The translations under genes and the position numbers were made by a program. From positions 1 to 32,983 of the forward strand of contig NZ_QQNA01000316.1 in the NCBI RefSeq assembly GCF_003346515.1: a DNA stretch of 32,983 nucleotides, written 5' to 3'. The notes under the pieces were generated by a model. It was not told the origin of the DNA. It saw only the letters and a list, made by a program, of their open reading frames with translations, and did no database searches. Shown here piece by piece: positions 1 through 7,609 of this stretch; positions within the stretch are counted from its first letter, which is position 1; every line of letters starts with the position of its first letter. The stretch is from Streptomyces corynorhini. Its GTDB lineage: Bacteria; Actinomycetota; Actinomycetes; Streptomycetales; Streptomycetaceae.

Positions 1-88
1 TGATGGTGCCGTCGTCGGCGGCGGCGACGTGGACGCAGCCGTTCCCGCCGCCGCTGTATGACGACTTCTGCCAGCTGTAGTCGGGCAT
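1..88 (-). CDS. DUF397 domain protein, third tandem copy (partial, C-terminus beyond window)
   Basis: Small DUF397 protein cut by the left window edge; only about the first 29 residues are visible. Bases 1-110 match 222-331 exactly except at the very end, so this copy is nearly identical to its neighbour at 112-309, including the strong AGGAGG-type ribosome site before the ATG. DUF397 proteins are about 60-70 residues long and usually follow an XRE-DUF5753 regulator in actinomycetes; several such pairs act in development. The start here reads MPDYSWQKSSYSGGGNG, the usual N-terminal motif. It is probably the last visible gene of the operon starting at 1399. Confidence 0.85.
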   Translation of the reverse strand, partial: MPDYSWQKSSYSGGGNGCVHVAAADDGTI

Positions 89-111
89 GTTTCAGCTCCT
101 CCTTGCTGGGC

Positions 112-309
112 TTAGCCGACGAGGTGGTCGAACTCTCCGGCTTTGATGCCTTGGATGAAGGCGTGGAGTTTGGCGGGGGTGGTGGTGACGATGATGTTGG
201 GGTCGTCGCTTTCGACGAGCTTGATGGTGCCGTCGTCGGCGGCGGCGACGTGGACGCAGCCGTTCCCGCCGCCGCTGTATGACGACTTCTGCCAGCTGTA
301 GTCGGGCAT
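112..309 (-). CDS. DUF397 domain protein, second tandem copy
   Basis: A 65-residue DUF397 protein with the family pattern: WQKSSYSGGGNGCVHVAA near the start, a central DGTIKLVESDDP stretch, and a C-terminal half (TPAKLHAFIQGIKAGEFD) typical of the domain. It begins 23 bp after the stop of the copy at 333-530 and has the ribosome site GGAGGAGCTGAAAC before ATG. It differs from that copy at only a few residues. DUF397 proteins have no known enzymatic activity; in characterised actinomycete systems they work with the adjacent XRE-DUF5753 regulator. Whether the copies differ in function cannot be told. Confidence 0.93.
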   Translation of the reverse strand: MPDYSWQKSSYSGGGNGCVHVAAADDGTIKLVESDDPNIIVTTTPAKLHAFIQGIKAGEFDHLVG

Positions 310-332
310 GTTTCAGCTCCTCCTTGCTGGGC

Positions 333-530
333 TCAGGCGACGAAGTGGTCGAACTCTCCGGCTTTGATGCCTTGGATGAAGGCGTGGAGTTTGGCGGGGG
401 TGGTGGTGACGATGACGTTGGGGTCGTCGCTCTCGATGAGCTTGATGGTGCCGTCGTCGGCGGCGGCGACGTGGACGCAGCCGTTCCCGTCACCGCTGTA
501 TGAGGACTTCTGCCAGTGGAGGGCGGACAT
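333..530 (-). CDS. DUF397 domain protein, first tandem copy (next to its regulator)
   Basis: A 65-residue DUF397 protein lying 14 bp after the stop of the XRE-DUF5753 regulator (545-1399), so almost certainly co-transcribed with it. It reads MSALHWQKSSYSGDGNG at the start and ends AGEFDHFVA. The first residues and the ribosome site (GAAAGG) differ from the other two copies, while the body is nearly the same. This suggests it is the ancestral partner and the downstream copies are later duplicates. Confidence 0.94.
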   Translation of the reverse strand: MSALHWQKSSYSGDGNGCVHVAAADDGTIKLIESDDPNVIVTTTPAKLHAFIQGIKAGEFDHFVA

Positions 531-544
531 GTGCCTTTCCTTTC

Positions 545-1399
545 TTACAAAGCTGCTGCGACGCGGCGGATCAAATCTCGGGACCCCGATGGTTTGAGGC
601 TACAACGCTCAATGTGGTCCAGGATGATTCGGTACCTTGCCAACTGCGGCTGCGCATCGAGGAATGTGAGGCCGTGGTCCGTGTCGAGCTGGACCGTGTC
701 CAGGGCCTGTACCGTGCCAGCCATGTAGTAGATGCCGGTTCCGGCGCTGGGGAAAGTGCCCGCGCCGAAAGGGACTACCAGGATCGTGACGTGCTCCAGC
801 TCGCTCATTTCGAGCAGGTGCTTGAGCTGCCCACGGGTCACTTCGGGGCCTCCGAAGCCCATGTGCAGGGCGACTTCGTGCAGGACTGTGGTGAGTGGCT
901 TCGGATTCTCCCCGTACACCGCCACCTGTCGCTTGATCCGGAACGAGACGCGGTGTTCCACCTCGTGAGGGGCGAACGACGGCACGACATCACTGATGAC
1001 GGCACGGGCGTATTCCCTGGTCTGGAGCAGTCCTGGCAGGTGGCCCATGGCTGAGGTTCGCATAGACGTGGTGTGGTGTTCGAGTTCAGCCAGGTCAAGG
1101 GCGCCCGGAGGCATCAAGGTCCGGTACTCGTCCCACCACCCCCGTGTCCGTCCTCCGGTCATCTCCGTGAGCGCCTCGATGTACGCCTCGTCCGTGCAGC
1201 TGTAGCTCCGGGCCAAGGCGCGGACTCGGTCCGCGCCCACCGCGTAACGGCCCGATTCGATGCTGCTGATGCGCGGCTGCGAGGAGCCGTCGAGCACGCC
1301 CGCCTGTGCTGTGGTCAGTTCGGCCTGCTGGCGGAGTCTGCGCAGTTCCGCGCCGAGACGTCGCTGTCGCACGGTGGCAGGAAGGTGCTTGGGGCGCAT
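545..1399 (-). CDS. XRE-family regulator with DUF5753 domain
   Basis: A 284-residue DNA-binding protein. Residues about 10-65 form a Cro/C1-type helix-turn-helix (LGAELRRLRQQAELTTAQAG, then SQPRISSIESGRY). The rest is the DUF5753 domain with its hallmark stretches: WWDEYRTLMPPG, LPGLLQTREYARAV, QLKHLLEMSELEHVTILVVPF. The ATG is preceded by GAGGGAG at a good distance. The protein lies upstream of, and in the same direction as, the DUF397 array and probably regulates this locus and others. In Streptomyces such pairs affect development and secondary metabolism. Target and ligand cannot be inferred. Confidence 0.93.
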   Translation of the reverse strand: MRPKHLPATVRQRRLGAELRRLRQQAELTTAQAGVLDGSSQPRISSIESGRYAVGADRVRALARSYSCTDEAYIEALTEMTGGRTRGWWDEYRTLMPPGALDLAELEHHTTSMRTSAMGHLPGLLQTREYARAVISDVVPSFAPHEVEHRVSFRIKRQVAVYGENPKPLTTVLHEVALHMGFGGPEVTRGQLKHLLEMSELEHVTILVVPFGAGTFPSAGTGIYYMAGTVQALDTVQLDTDHGLTFLDAQPQLARYRIILDHIERCSLKPSGSRDLIRRVAAAL

Positions 1400-1447
1400 A
1401 TTTCTCCCTCACTCATTTGGATGCTCTCTCCTCAGTCAGGTAGATGA

Positions 1448-1478
1448 ATCATAGCGACGTCGTTACGGTGTGAACCAA
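1448..1478 (-). promoter_or_regulatory. Possible promoter of the XRE-DUF397 operon
   Basis: On the minus strand TATGAT (1453-1448) is close to a -10 box. A weak TTGGTT lies 19 bp upstream (1478-1473). Between them is the 8-bp palindrome CGACGTCG, a plausible operator. Only the -10 similarity is reasonably convincing. Confidence 0.3.
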
Positions 1479-1576
1479 GCCACAGCCAAGTGGCCCCGCC
1501 GCAAGGCGTCTTCGCTCCGCCGTGCCCTGCCGCGTCTCGATCAGGCGGATGGGCGTGTCTACCGAAGGGGATCGTC

Positions 1577-1903
1577 ATGACCGTATCGCCGCAGGACCTT
1601 GACCTGAACTCGTTCGATTACGAGCGGGAGTTGTACGAACTCGTGCGCGACACCGCTCCCCGCCTCTTCGCCGTCGTCGTCGAGTACCGCGACGGCGACG
1701 GTGCGGAGGACAAGGACGCCGCCGTCGTCGCCTGGGGGCTCGCGCATGAGGACGGTGCGGCTGATGTGACGCGGGTGGACGGCGGCGGTGGGCGGTTGCG
1801 GCTCGCGGCGCCCGAGAACGTGGCCCGGTACTTCGGGCGGGCGGACGGGTGCTCGCCCCGTCTGGTGTGGCTCGCGTCCGAGGTGAGCGCCTCGGTGGCG
1901 TGA
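1577..1903 (+). CDS. Small hypothetical protein, 108 residues
   Basis: I do not recognise a family. The ATG at 1577 is preceded by GAAGGGG seven bases upstream and is preferred over the in-frame codon at 1490, which lacks a ribosome site. The protein is acidic and soluble, with no signal peptide or membrane segment. It begins MTVSPQDLDLNSFDYEREL, has a central run of charged residues (DGDGAEDKD) and ends LVWLASEVSASVA. It stands alone between the divergent XRE regulator and the AraC-type gene and is followed by its own hairpin at 1921-1945. Confidence 0.7.
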   Translation: MTVSPQDLDLNSFDYERELYELVRDTAPRLFAVVVEYRDGDGAEDKDAAVVAWGLAHEDGAADVTRVDGGGGRLRLAAPENVARYFGRADGCSPRLVWLASEVSASVA

Positions 1904-1920
1904 GTCCCGTACGTCCGTAT

Positions 1921-1945
1921 GGGGGCCGGAGCCCGTGCGGCCCCC
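1921..1945 (+). terminator. GC-rich hairpin after the small hypothetical gene
   Basis: GGGGGCCG (1921-1928) pairs perfectly with CGGCCCCC (1938-1945) around a 9-base loop, starting 18 bp after the stop codon at 1903. There is no T run, as is common for Streptomyces terminators. Confidence 0.55.
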
Positions 1946-2028
1946 CGGTTAGGCTGCCCGTTGGTGGGCGGGAGGCCGGCCAGTGGGCAGAGTGCGACGG
2001 GGGCCGAGCGCAGGGGAGTGGGAGCGCG

Positions 2029-3012
2029 ATGATCGGGACGGTGTTCCGGAGTGAGGACGTGCCGGTGGAGGACCGGTTCGACTACTGGCGGGAGCTGACC
2101 AACCGGACGACCGCTCCCAGCGACCTGAGCAGCGACCACGCCCTCGATTACTGGGCTGAGCAGCGGCTGCTGCGGCTGGGGCCGGTGACCGTGTGGCCGG
2201 CGTCGTTCCTGCCCGCGCGGTTCCGGCGGAACGCGAAACTGATTCGGCAGTCCGACCCCGAGGAGTACCACCTGTCGCTGGTGCTCGGTGGCGGGCTGGG
2301 GCTCGACCACGTCGGACGGACCGAGACCTACGGTCCGTCCGACGTGTGGGTGGCCGACACCTCGCAGCCCTATGAAGTGGTTCCGCCGGACGACCGGGAC
2401 CGTCGCATGATCACCGGAGTGGGGGTGGAGTTCCCCAAGGCGCTGCTGCCCGCCTCGCCCGACCGGGTCCGGCACCTGCTCGGAAGACCTCTGCCGGGAC
2501 AAGAGGGGACGGGGGCTCTGCTGACCGGTTTCCTCACCGGGCTCAACCGGGAGTCCGACGTCCTCCAGCAGTCCGAGGCGCCGCGCCTGGGCACCGTCCT
2601 GCTCGACCTGCTGGCGGCCTGGTTCGCCCAACTGCTCGACGCCGAGGCGGCCCTGCCGCCGGAGACGCGCCACCGGGCCATGATGGAACGCGTACGGGCG
2701 TTCATCCGGCAGAACCTGCACGATCCGCAGCTGACCCCGCCCGTCGTGGCCGCCGCGCACCACATCTCCCTCAGCTACCTGCACCGTCTCTTCCGGGAAG
2801 AGGGCGTCACCGTCTCCGCCGCCATCCGGCACCAGCGCCTGGAACGCGCGCGCCACGACCTGGCCAACCCGGCGCTGCGGACCGTGCCCGTCCACGACAT
2901 CGCCGCCCGCTGGGGCTTCCACCACGCCGCCGCCTTCAGCCGCGCCTTCCGCGCCGCCTACGGCGTCCCGCCCACCGACTACCGGCACGAGGCCCGCCTC
3001 ACCGCCGCGTAG
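2029..3012 (+). CDS. AraC-family transcriptional regulator
   Basis: A 327-residue regulator. The N-terminal two thirds match the AraC-binding-like domain, with FRSEDVPVEDRFDYWRELTNRT at the start and a beta-rich stretch around YHLSLVLGGGLGLDHVGR. The C-terminal 100 residues contain both AraC helix-turn-helix motifs (VAAAHHISLSYLHRLFREEG and IAARWGFHHAAAFSRAFRAAYG, ending GVPPTDYR). The ATG at 2029 is chosen because the protein then begins like other family members; the frame stays open upstream to 1849 but that part is not protein-like. Its stop is 8 bp from that of the convergent AurF-like gene, so head-to-head regulation is not implied. Target unknown. Confidence 0.92.
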   Translation: MIGTVFRSEDVPVEDRFDYWRELTNRTTAPSDLSSDHALDYWAEQRLLRLGPVTVWPASFLPARFRRNAKLIRQSDPEEYHLSLVLGGGLGLDHVGRTETYGPSDVWVADTSQPYEVVPPDDRDRRMITGVGVEFPKALLPASPDRVRHLLGRPLPGQEGTGALLTGFLTGLNRESDVLQQSEAPRLGTVLLDLLAAWFAQLLDAEAALPPETRHRAMMERVRAFIRQNLHDPQLTPPVVAAAHHISLSYLHRLFREEGVTVSAAIRHQRLERARHDLANPALRTVPVHDIAARWGFHHAAAFSRAFRAAYGVPPTDYRHEARLTAA

Positions 3013-3020
3013 CCCGCGCC

Positions 3021-3995
3021 TCAGGCCAGCAGCCCCGACGCCTGCCACATCCGGCGTCCCGGCCCGCGCAATACGCCGATGTCGTCCAGGAAGTCCGTCA
3101 GCCGCTTCGCGCCCGACCGCATCACCTCTCGGCGGTGCCCGCTGGCCCGTACCTGGGCGACGGCCTCCCGTGGGTCGAGGCCGATATCCTCGTACACACG
3201 CGGGTTGACGAAGCAGACGGAGAAGACCTTCGCGGCCTGGCCGCAGCTGAGCCGGGTGAACTCCCGCTCCCAGCGGGGCGCGGTCACCATCTGGCGCCGC
3301 AACTCCTCCCGGGCGTAACGGACATGGCGCGACTCCTCGATGACGTGGATACGGGTCACGCCGCGCACGAGCGGCTGGACGCGTTCGTCGGGGAAGGTGA
3401 GCCGCTGCATCCAGTCGAGTATCTCCTCGCCGAGGAGCGTCGCGGCGAAGGAGCCCGGAGTGGTCGAGACGGTCTTCAGGACGCGCGCGAGCTGGTGGTA
3501 GCGCCTGGGCACCGGGTACGAGGGCGTGCCGCCCCGCTGGATCAGCCGGGCGAACATCATCGAGTGCCGGCACTCGTCCGCTATCTCCGTGAGCGCGTAG
3601 CGGACATGGTTGCTGGTCACCGGCTTGTCGTAGATGTGCCGCACCAGCAGCTGCATCAGGATGATCTCGAACCAGATGCCCAGCGAGGCCAGCGACGCCG
3701 ACTCGTGCCTGGCCAGGTCCATCCGCCGCTCCTCGGACATCCTCTCCCAGAGCGGGGTGCCGTAGAGCGAGATCAGCTCCGGCGGCCAGAACCACTTCCC
3801 GTCCTCGAACGGGGTGTCCCAGTCGAGTTCCCCGTCGGGGTCGAAGGAGTGTGCGGCGGAGGCTTCGAGCAGCCGCGCGGCGACCTGCTCGCGGTCCCTG
3901 AGCGGGCCGAGCGCGTCGCGGAGCAGCTGTACGTCGTCGGCGGTGGCGGGCGTCGGCGATGTGACGGGCCGTGGCGGCGGCGGGGGTGGCGTCAT
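3021..3995 (-). CDS. AurF-like diiron N-oxygenase
   Basis: A 324-residue protein of the AurF/CmlI-type non-haem diiron oxygenase family, whose characterised members oxidise arylamines to nitro compounds in antibiotic biosynthesis. All expected metal ligands can be placed: E110, E141 and H144 (ECRH), E190 (LLGEEILDW), H217, E221 and H224 (HVIEESRH). The H-x3-E-x2-H spacing is as in AurF. A proline-rich leader (MTPPPPPP) precedes the domain. ATG 3995 has GAGG 11 bases upstream; a GTG at 4007 is an alternative. No biosynthetic gene cluster surrounds it, so the substrate is unknown. The upstream hydrolase remnant on the same strand is separated from it by a hairpin. Confidence 0.88.
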   Translation of the reverse strand: MTPPPPPPRPVTSPTPATADDVQLLRDALGPLRDREQVAARLLEASAAHSFDPDGELDWDTPFEDGKWFWPPELISLYGTPLWERMSEERRMDLARHESASLASLGIWFEIILMQLLVRHIYDKPVTSNHVRYALTEIADECRHSMMFARLIQRGGTPSYPVPRRYHQLARVLKTVSTTPGSFAATLLGEEILDWMQRLTFPDERVQPLVRGVTRIHVIEESRHVRYAREELRRQMVTAPRWEREFTRLSCGQAAKVFSVCFVNPRVYEDIGLDPREAVAQVRASGHRREVMRSGAKRLTDFLDDIGVLRGPGRRMWQASGLLA

Positions 3996-4100
3996 GGCTG
4001 AGTACACCTCATGGCTGGGTTACCGGCGGTCACTCCTTATGAGACTCCGTGTCAGTAAGGACGTCAATCCCCGAAGCGCCAGTTGTCGACGCGCTGCCCA

Positions 4101-4132
4101 ACAGCGGTCGCCGGTACGGCCGTCACCGCTGT
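4101..4132 (-). terminator. Nested hairpin after the hydrolase remnant
   Basis: ACAGCGGT (4101-4108) pairs with ACCGCTGT (4125-4132), and inside it GCCG pairs with CGGC around GTA. It lies directly after the stop of the hydrolase reading frame (4135-4137) and before the AurF-like gene, so it probably ends the hydrolase transcript or attenuates read-through. Confidence 0.55.
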
Positions 4133-4134
4133 CG

Positions 4135-5054
4135 TCACAAGGTGCCGGTGAAGGCGAGCACGAGCGCGGCGATCTCCTCCGGCTCCTCCAGCAGCATCGC
4201 GTGGGTGGCGTCGATGTCCTCGACGGTCAGTGAGTCCCGCTCGGCCCGTGCCGCCGCGAGGTCCCGGTCGAGCCCCTTCGCGTACGCGGCGGTCAGCTCC
4301 TCGAACCACTCCATGCCCGGCGTCGGCGGTTGCGCCCGGCGGCCCCGTACGCACAGGACGGGACACGGCACGCTCCGTACCAGCGCCATCAGGTCGAGGC
4401 CGTCCAGCGCCGTGTACATCTCCAGCGCCCGTTCGCGTACGGGCAGTGTCTGGAAGCGGCCGTCGGGCAGTTCCCGGACCGCACCGCGCGCGGCGGCCTC
4501 CGCTCGCGCATACGGAATGCCGAACAGGCCCGCGTACGCTGCCTGTTGGGTGAGTGATCGGGCTCGGCGATCTGTCCGGCGGCCGAACGGATCAACTCCC
4601 CGATCCGGGCGAGACCGCTGACCACCGCCTCCCGGTCGAGCCCCGGGTACTGCTCGGGCCTGCCCCACCAGAAGCCGTCCAGATCGACCGCGCCCGGGGG
4701 CGCGCCCGCGCCGTCACCGCCGGACCTCCCCCCGCGCCGGGCCGCGTGGTGCAGCGCGACCATGCCGCCCAGGGAGTGCCCCACCGGCAGCGCGTCCGGC
4801 ATGCCGTACGCGACCAGCACCCGCTCCAGCGCGGCGACGGCACCGTCGAACGACCAGGGGCCCTCGGTGTGTTCGGAGCCTCCGTGGCCCGGCAGGTCGA
4901 CCGCCAGCACCCGGTGCCGGTGGGTGAGGAGCGGCGCCACGGCGGTCCAGTCGGCGCGGGACCGGCCCGAGCCGTGCAGGAGCACGAGCGGCGGGCCGTC
5001 GCCGCCGTGGTCGTGGGCATGAAGAAGTGCCTCTGAAAGGGGGGTTGTTGGCAT
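4135..5054 (-). pseudogene. Alpha/beta hydrolase broken by a frameshift
   Basis: Two overlapping reading frames together give one complete alpha/beta hydrolase of about 305 residues. The first, from ATG 5054, carries the oxyanion motif LVLLHGSGRSRADW, the strand-turn VLAVDLPGHGGS and the nucleophile elbow GHSLGG. Around 4560 its sequence turns into non-protein-like residues. Homology continues in another frame as SLTQQAAYAGLFGIPYA through PCPVLCVRGR to the catalytic histidine region DATHAML, ending at 4135. One base appears to be missing near the GAGCCCGATC stretch (about 4555-4566). This is either a true pseudogene or a sequencing error; the rest of the gene is free of stops, which fits a recent event. 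Substrate unknown. Confidence 0.85.
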
Positions 5055-5182
5055 AGGAGGGACGGTAACTGCCCCTGGACGGCGGGAAATCGTCCGCCAG
5101 GAGGACGGATTCGGCCCTTCCGACCCTTCATACTGGATATACGAGGGAATAGTGCGGCACGGACGCGCCGGTTCACGGCACG

Positions 5183-6139
5183 ATGGCCGGTATGACCGCC
5201 CGAGACCCGGACCCCCGCAGCGCCTCAGACCCTGGCCCCGACCGTGTGGTCGGCCCCGACCGTGTGGTCGGCCTCGCCGCCGCCCGGCGCAGCCTCGAAG
5301 GGCTCGCCCTGGGCGACGCCTTCGGCGAACGCTGGTTCCCGCTCTTCCGTGAACCGCGGCGCGCGTACGACGAGATCGCGGCCAGGGAGACCCCGGCGGA
5401 GTCCGAGTGGCTCTGGACGGACGACACCGCGATGGCGCTCGCGATCCACCGCGTCCTCGACGAGTGCGGCGTGATCGACCAGGACCGGCTGGCGCTCGCC
5501 TTCGCCCTCGCGTTCGAGGCCGACCCCGGCCGGGGCTACGGATACGGCATGCACATGCTGCTGCCCGCGCTCCTCGCGGAACCGGAGAGCTGGCGCACCC
5601 TCGCCGCCGGGCTGTTCGACGGCGGCGGCAGCCTCGGCAACGGAGCCGCCATGCGCGTCGCGCCCCTCGGCGCCCGGTTCGCCGCCGACCTCGACCTCGT
5701 CGCCGAACAGGCCGCGCGCTCGGCGGAGGTCACCCACGCGCACCCGCAGGGCATCGCGGGCGCGGTGGCGGTCGCCGTGGCGGCGGCCCTGTCCGTACGG
5801 TGCGAGCTGACCGTCGCGGCGGTCGCCGAGGCCACCCCGAAGGGGCCGGTACGGGACGGTCTGGCGCGCGCCGCCGAACTCCCCTTCGCCACCGAGCCCC
5901 GCGCCGCCGCCGGACTCCTCGGCAGCGGAAGCCGTATCCGCGCCGACGACACCGTCCCCTTCGCGGTCTGGACGGCGGTCAGACACCGCGACGACCTGAC
6001 GGCGGCGCTCTGGGCCACGGCGGAGGGCGGCGGTGACACCGACACCACCTGCGCCATCACGGGGGGCATCGTCGCGGCCCGCACGGGCACGGACGCGGTC
6101 CCGGCGATCTGGCGCGCCCGCCGCGAGCCGCTCGGCTAG
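5183..6139 (+). CDS. ADP-ribosylglycohydrolase family protein
   Basis: A 318-residue member of the ADP-ribosyl-GH (DraG/ARH) family, magnesium-dependent enzymes that remove ADP-ribose from proteins or small molecules. Family signatures: LEGLALGDAFGERW near the start, WTDDTAMALAI (metal site), GNGAAMRVAPLG, THAHPQGIAGAVAVA, and the C-terminal metal motif GGDTDTTCAITGGIVAA. The length is normal for the family. The start is uncertain: ATG 5183 and ATG 5192 are both possible and neither has a strong ribosome site. Residues 18-27 contain a duplicated DRVVGP unit from an 18-bp direct repeat (5235-5270), which probably expanded recently. No ADP-ribosyltransferase is next to it. Confidence 0.92.
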   Translation: MAGMTARDPDPRSASDPGPDRVVGPDRVVGLAAARRSLEGLALGDAFGERWFPLFREPRRAYDEIAARETPAESEWLWTDDTAMALAIHRVLDECGVIDQDRLALAFALAFEADPGRGYGYGMHMLLPALLAEPESWRTLAAGLFDGGGSLGNGAAMRVAPLGARFAADLDLVAEQAARSAEVTHAHPQGIAGAVAVAVAAALSVRCELTVAAVAEATPKGPVRDGLARAAELPFATEPRAAAGLLGSGSRIRADDTVPFAVWTAVRHRDDLTAALWATAEGGGDTDTTCAITGGIVAARTGTDAVPAIWRARREPLG

Positions 6140-6187
6140 TCGGTCAGTCGGCGAGTCGGCGAGTCGGTGAGTCGGTTGAGTCGGGCG
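6138..6187. repeat. 8-bp tandem repeat after the ADP-ribosylglycohydrolase gene
   Basis: About six degenerate copies of AGTCGGCG follow each other directly from the stop codon onward. The intergenic stretch 6188-6359 shows no gene. Confidence 0.7.
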
Positions 6188-6359
6188 GTCAGGCGGTCAG
6201 GCGGCGGTCGGCTCAGGGTGACGGGGCAGATCCGGCGCGGCCTTACCCTGCGAAACCGTCCGTTGGCCAGAGGCGGCTAAGTGATCCCGGCGCGAGGCGG
6301 CAAAGCCATCATTTCGCCGCGTGGAAACAACGATCGGTTGTCCCTCTAGGATGGTCGGC

Positions 6360-7286
6360 GTGGACCTCATCGCCGTGCATACCTTCGTCTCCGCCGCGGA
6401 CGCGGGACAGTTCCAGGAAGCCGCCGTCGACTTGTCGATCACCCCGCAGGCCGTGTCCAAGCGCGTCGCCGCGCTGGAGAAGGACCTCGGCGTGCGGCTC
6501 TTCAGCCGTACGGCCCGCGGAGCCCGGCTCACCATCGACGGGCAGGCGTTCCTGCCCTACGCGCGGGCCCTCCTCCAGGCCGAGGAGCGGGCGGCGGCTT
6601 CCGTGCTGCCGGGGCGGCGGGCGCTGCGCGTCGATGTGCTCGGCCGTCGGCTCTCCGTGGCGGGTCTGCTGCGCGACTTCCACCGCGTCTATCCGGAGAC
6701 CGAGCTGGACGTCGTCACCCTGTTCGACCACGAGACGGCCATCGCCGCCGTCCGGTCGGGGATGATCGACGCGACCTTCCGCACCGTGACGATGCGGGGC
6801 CGGCCGCTCCCCGACGGTGTCGAGGCCGCTCCGGTCTTCGACGAACCGCTGTACCTGTTCACCGGACCGGCGCACGAGTTCGCCGCCGCCGACGCGATCG
6901 CGCCCGCCCAGCTCGCCGGGCGCCGGATCTGGATGCCGGGCAACCTCCCCGGCACCGAGTGGGCCGCCTACTACGACGAACTCGCCGCCGCGTTCGGGCT
7001 CACCATCGACACGGTCGGCCCCAACTTCGGTATCGAGCCGCTCCTCGACACGATCGCGGACTCCACCACACTGGCGACCTTCGTCAGCGAGCGGACTCCG
7101 CTGGTCTGGCCCGCGGGCCACGACCTGCGGCGCATCCCGCTGCGTGACCCGACCCCGGTCTACCCGCACTCGCTGATCTGGCGCACCGACAACCCGCACC
7201 CCGCCCTCGCCGTGCTGCGCCGGCATCTCACCTCCGCCTACCCGGGCCGCCCCGACACCGGCACCTGGGCACCCGCGTGGGCCTGA
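6360..7286 (+). CDS. LysR-family transcriptional regulator
   Basis: A LysR-type regulator of 308 residues from GTG 6360, where the protein starts MDLIAVHTFVSAADAGQF as is usual for the family; ATG 6351 is nearly as good. The N-terminal winged helix-turn-helix reads FQEAAVDLSITPQAVSKRVAALEKDLGVRLFSR. The remainder is the substrate-binding domain (LRVDVLGRRLSVAGLL, then DATFRTVTMRGRPLPDG and LLDTIADSTTLATFVSE). Its 3' end overlaps the convergent GNAT remnant by 49 bp. The usual divergent target gene is not evident, because the upstream neighbour runs in the same direction. Confidence 0.92.
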   Translation: MDLIAVHTFVSAADAGQFQEAAVDLSITPQAVSKRVAALEKDLGVRLFSRTARGARLTIDGQAFLPYARALLQAEERAAASVLPGRRALRVDVLGRRLSVAGLLRDFHRVYPETELDVVTLFDHETAIAAVRSGMIDATFRTVTMRGRPLPDGVEAAPVFDEPLYLFTGPAHEFAAADAIAPAQLAGRRIWMPGNLPGTEWAAYYDELAAAFGLTIDTVGPNFGIEPLLDTIADSTTLATFVSERTPLVWPAGHDLRRIPLRDPTPVYPHSLIWRTDNPHPALAVLRRHLTSAYPGRPDTGTWAPAWA

Positions 7287-7579
7287 GGCGGCGCGCCGGG
7301 GCTCCCGCCCGGTGGGCGGACCATGTACACGTCGATCGGGTCCTCGCACTCCACCGTGAACCCGTGCCGCTCGTAGAGCCGCCTGGCCGCGCTGCCCCGG
7401 ACCACGTCCAGCCGTACGGCCGCGTCCTCGGCGTCGGTCCGCGCCAGCAGCGAGCCCAGCACCGCCGAGCCGAGGCCCCGGCCCTGGACGGCGGGGGAGA
7501 GGTAGAAGTGCTCCAGCCACCGGCCGCCGTCCTGGGGCCGGAGAGTGACGCAGCCCGCGAAGGCGCCCGCCACGAGCAC
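7238..7579 (-). pseudogene. GNAT acetyltransferase lacking its N-terminal part
   Basis: The 113-residue frame holds the second half of a GNAT fold: the beta-4/alpha-3 acetyl-CoA motif VQGRGLGSAVLGSLL followed by RLYERHGFTVECEDPIDVYM. The first 40-50 residues expected of the family are missing. Reading upstream in the same frame gives a few more plausible residues and then directly the stop codon of the penicillin-binding protein gene at 7610, which leaves no room for the missing part. GTG 7579 could still allow a short product, and the downstream end overlaps the lysR-type gene. I regard it as a remnant left by a deletion next to the PBP gene; a shortened functional protein is less likely. 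Confidence 0.6.
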
Positions 7580-7609
7580 GACGGAGGTGGCCCTGCTCCG
7601 CCGCTCCGC

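Larger units (their letters stand above)
1..513. repeat. 221-bp tandem duplication carrying DUF397 genes
   Basis: The same sequence recurs with a period of exactly 221 bp: bases 1-110 equal 222-331, and 112-309 aligns to 333-530 with the same offset. Each unit carries one complete DUF397 gene, and the two leftmost units also share the intergenic ribosome site. Similarity stops at about 513, where the regulator-proximal copy has its own start region. The near identity suggests recent duplication or gene conversion. The array may continue to the left of the window. Confidence 0.9.

Noticed and set aside
1618..3795. Very long minus-strand open frame opposite the AraC-type gene
   Set aside because: Composition shadow: no family motifs, arginine/glycine/proline-rich, and it overlaps well-supported genes on both strands.
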